A stretch of DNA of 64,000 nt from Phycisphaerae bacterium. GTDB lineage: Bacteria; Planctomycetota; Phycisphaerae; UBA1845; Fen-1342. The notes below the pieces were generated by a model, which did no database searches, had not been told where the DNA came from, and worked only from the letters and a program-made list of their open reading frames with translations. Shown in pieces: positions 62,834-64,000 of this stretch; position 1 is the first letter of the stretch; each line of letters opens with the position of its first letter. Both the position numbers and the translations under genes were made by a program. Location of the stretch: contig JAGNKU010000003.1 of assembly GCA_017999985.1 (NCBI GenBank), positions 307,139 through 371,138 of the forward strand, read 5' to 3'.

Positions 62834-63394
62834 TTAGGTCTTTTGCTCCTTCGCATTGGCCTTCGGCGCAATCAGCGATCGCCAGTGATGCACGAGGGTC
62901 ACGACACCCCAGACGGTCGTGATGGCGTACACGCCGGCCGCTCCGGCAACCCAGTACCAGCCGGGGTCCGACGGTCTCAGCAGCGCCTCGGAGACCAGCC
63001 GGTCGAGCGCGAAGACGACTGCAAGAAAGTAGTACAGGAAGAACAGCACCACGAAGCACGACGAGAAGTGCTTGTCGACCAGCCGCAGCTCGGCGTGCTG
63101 CGCGAGCCACGCTTCCCAGGTGGGGCTGAACCCGACCTCTGGCTCGATGTATTCGCGGATGTACCGTCCGGCGCGGATCATGTGGTTTTGCTCCGCCAGG
63201 TACAGGATGACCAGCACGAGAACGAAGAACGGCAGCGTCAGCCACATGTAGGTGGTTGAGCTGAGCAGGAAATAGCCGAGCGCGGGCATGCCGAGCAGCC
63301 CGATGATGATGATCCAGAAGATTCGCGTCTGCTGGCCCTCGATCTCGCGGCGCAGCGTGGCGAATTGGTGATTCAGGTAATCCTCGCGGGTCAT
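62834..63394 (-). CDS. Small integral membrane protein of unknown function
   Basis: The 186-residue protein has four predicted helices (IFWIIIIGLLGMPALGYF, WLTLPFFVLVLVILYL, FVVLFFLYYFLAVVFAL, WVAGAAGVYAITTVWGVV). A charged N-terminal part and the segment HMIRAGRYIREYIEPEVGFS form soluble connections. I do not recognise the family. The ATG at 63394 follows GGAGG. It is a single gene beside a repeat-rich stretch. Confidence 0.7.
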   Translation of the reverse strand: MTREDYLNHQFATLRREIEGQQTRIFWIIIIGLLGMPALGYFLLSSTTYMWLTLPFFVLVLVILYLAEQNHMIRAGRYIREYIEPEVGFSPTWEAWLAQHAELRLVDKHFSSCFVVLFFLYYFLAVVFALDRLVSEALLRPSDPGWYWVAGAAGVYAITTVWGVVTLVHHWRSLIAPKANAKEQKT

Positions 63395-63566
63395 GACGCG
63401 CCTCCGTGACGATCTGCCGAACGCGTGCCCGCGGCGCCGGGGGCTTCCGCCACCGCGTGCGAACCGCACCCGTCGCCCCGTGGGCCTCGCATCCGCGCCG
63501 CCATTGTCCGCGCGCCGGCGAAGGACGCAAGGGTGCGGCGGAAGGCAGGGGGAGGAGGGGTGGACA

Positions 63567-63615
63567 GGGAACAGGGAACAGGGAACAGGGAACAGGAAAC
63601 AGGGAACAGGAAACA
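63567..63615. repeat. Seven tandem copies of a 7-bp unit (GGGAACA)
   Basis: Five perfect GGGAACA units and two GGAAACA variants (positions 5 and 7 of the array) run without a gap over 49 bp. The unit is purine-rich on the plus strand. It is a simple repeat prone to slippage. Confidence 0.85.
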
Positions 63616-63667
63616 GAACGGCGACGAAGCTACGAAGCCACCGAGGGGGGAAGCGACGAAGGCGAGC

Positions 63668-63805
63668 AATCCGAGCCCGAAGCGCGAGCGAGGGCGTCGC
63701 GCGGCGCGTTCAGAATCAGAGCCCCGAGCGCGAGCGAGGGGGTGCGTGCAGCGCGCCGGAATCCGAGCCCAAAGCGCAAGGGAGGGTCCGCGCGCGCGTC
63801 CGCCA
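63668..63805. repeat. Three tandem copies of a 46-bp repeat
   Basis: Copies start at 63668, 63714 and 63760, exactly 46 bp apart. The conserved first 27 bases read AATCCGAGCCCGAAGCGCGA then GCGAGGG; the rest of each copy is more variable (rich in GCG). The third copy is the most degenerate. Confidence 0.75.
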
Positions 63806-64000
63806 ACCGAGCCGCGAACGGCAGTGAAGACACGTTCCGGGCGCCGTCGGACGTCAACCGGAAATCGGTACGATGTCCCAATTCTGTTCGGCACGGCAAT
63901 TGCTTACGGGGTGTAGCGCGTCATGTGTCGCGACGGACGGGGCTCGGTTTTTAGGGGTGGAGTACGTTCGAAGGTGGGCGACGATCTCAGCGCAGCGTGA

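Larger units (their letters stand above)
63395..64000. other. Gene-free repeat-bearing right end
   Basis: No coding frame is supported in this 606-bp stretch; the open frames are artefacts of GC-rich repeats. Two tandem repeats are listed separately. The last 90 bases (including TTTTTAG at 63950-63956) show no other feature; a gene could begin or end outside the window. Confidence 0.4.

Noticed and set aside
62436..62837. 133-codon plus-strand frame in the AT-rich island
   Set aside because: No ribosome-binding site or family feature, and it runs into the minus-strand membrane-protein gene.
63567..63805. CRISPR array
   Set aside because: Units of 7 and 46 bp are head-to-tail with no unique spacers and no cas genes are present.

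Overview
The window reads as chromosomal DNA of a planctomycete, most likely a Phycisphaerae-like member of Planctomycetota. The basis is the combination of very high GC content, Tat-exported Gfo/Idh/MocA oxidoreductases, DUF1080 and DUF6807 proteins, a DUF5703 lipoprotein, a PEP-CTERM protein, a prepilin-type protein next to a LacI regulator, dockerin-like C-termini on giant secreted proteins, VIT/VWA proteins and EIIA-Ntr domains with a fused excisionase-type helix-turn-helix. No rRNA, tRNA, CRISPR array, insertion sequence or phage gene was seen. Assignments come from reading motifs, not from database searches.

Layout. 97-384: a small zinc-ribbon protein. 748-15523 (all +): a carbohydrate block with a GH78-like rhamnosidase, a URO-D-fold protein, a STAS protein, a DUF5703 lipoprotein, an NPCBM-GH36 alpha-galactosidase, then DUF1080, Tat-oxidoreductase, TIM-barrel isomerase/epimerase, DUF6807 and a second Tat-oxidoreductase. 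This last set fits a 3-keto-sugar (oxidise, eliminate, hydrate) route. 15574-17942 (-): a chorismate mutase / prephenate dehydratase / DAHP synthase fusion, preceded by what looks like a complete transcription attenuator (promoter, 26-codon leader peptide with Tyr-Phe-Phe-Ser-Ser-Phe, alternative pairings, terminator). 18255-19850: a sodium/solute symporter. 19911-32947 (-): a likely polysaccharide-utilisation operon in the order LacI, prepilin-like protein, PEP-CTERM protein, modular dockerin protein, dockerin glycoside hydrolase, GH5-like hydrolase, symporter, GH130.

33288-40518 (-): a secreted protein of unknown function, a DUF4838 protein, a DUF488-like protein and a giant dockerin-bearing protein with two beta-sandwich repeats. 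40822-47308 (+): a Tat-exported sugar-isomerase-fold protein, a beta-helix protein and a double-propeller sialidase. 47305-55403: housekeeping and stress genes (papain-like lipoprotein, DUF2284, K+/H+ antiporter, HPF-like, Rnk-like and NifX-like trio, PHP phosphoesterase, RtcA, isoprenylcysteine methyltransferase-like protein). 55603-63394: VIT-VWA protein, a truncated VWA gene, a six-hairpin glycosidase-like protein, two EIIA proteins (one with a DNA-binding domain) and a membrane protein. The right end holds a 7-bp tandem repeat and a 46-bp tandem repeat.

The best candidate for something undescribed is the attenuator in front of the trifunctional aromatic-pathway gene. Runners-up are the LacI/prepilin/PEP-CTERM/dockerin locus and the insertion of a beta-sandwich module into the catalytic region of the giant dockerin protein.
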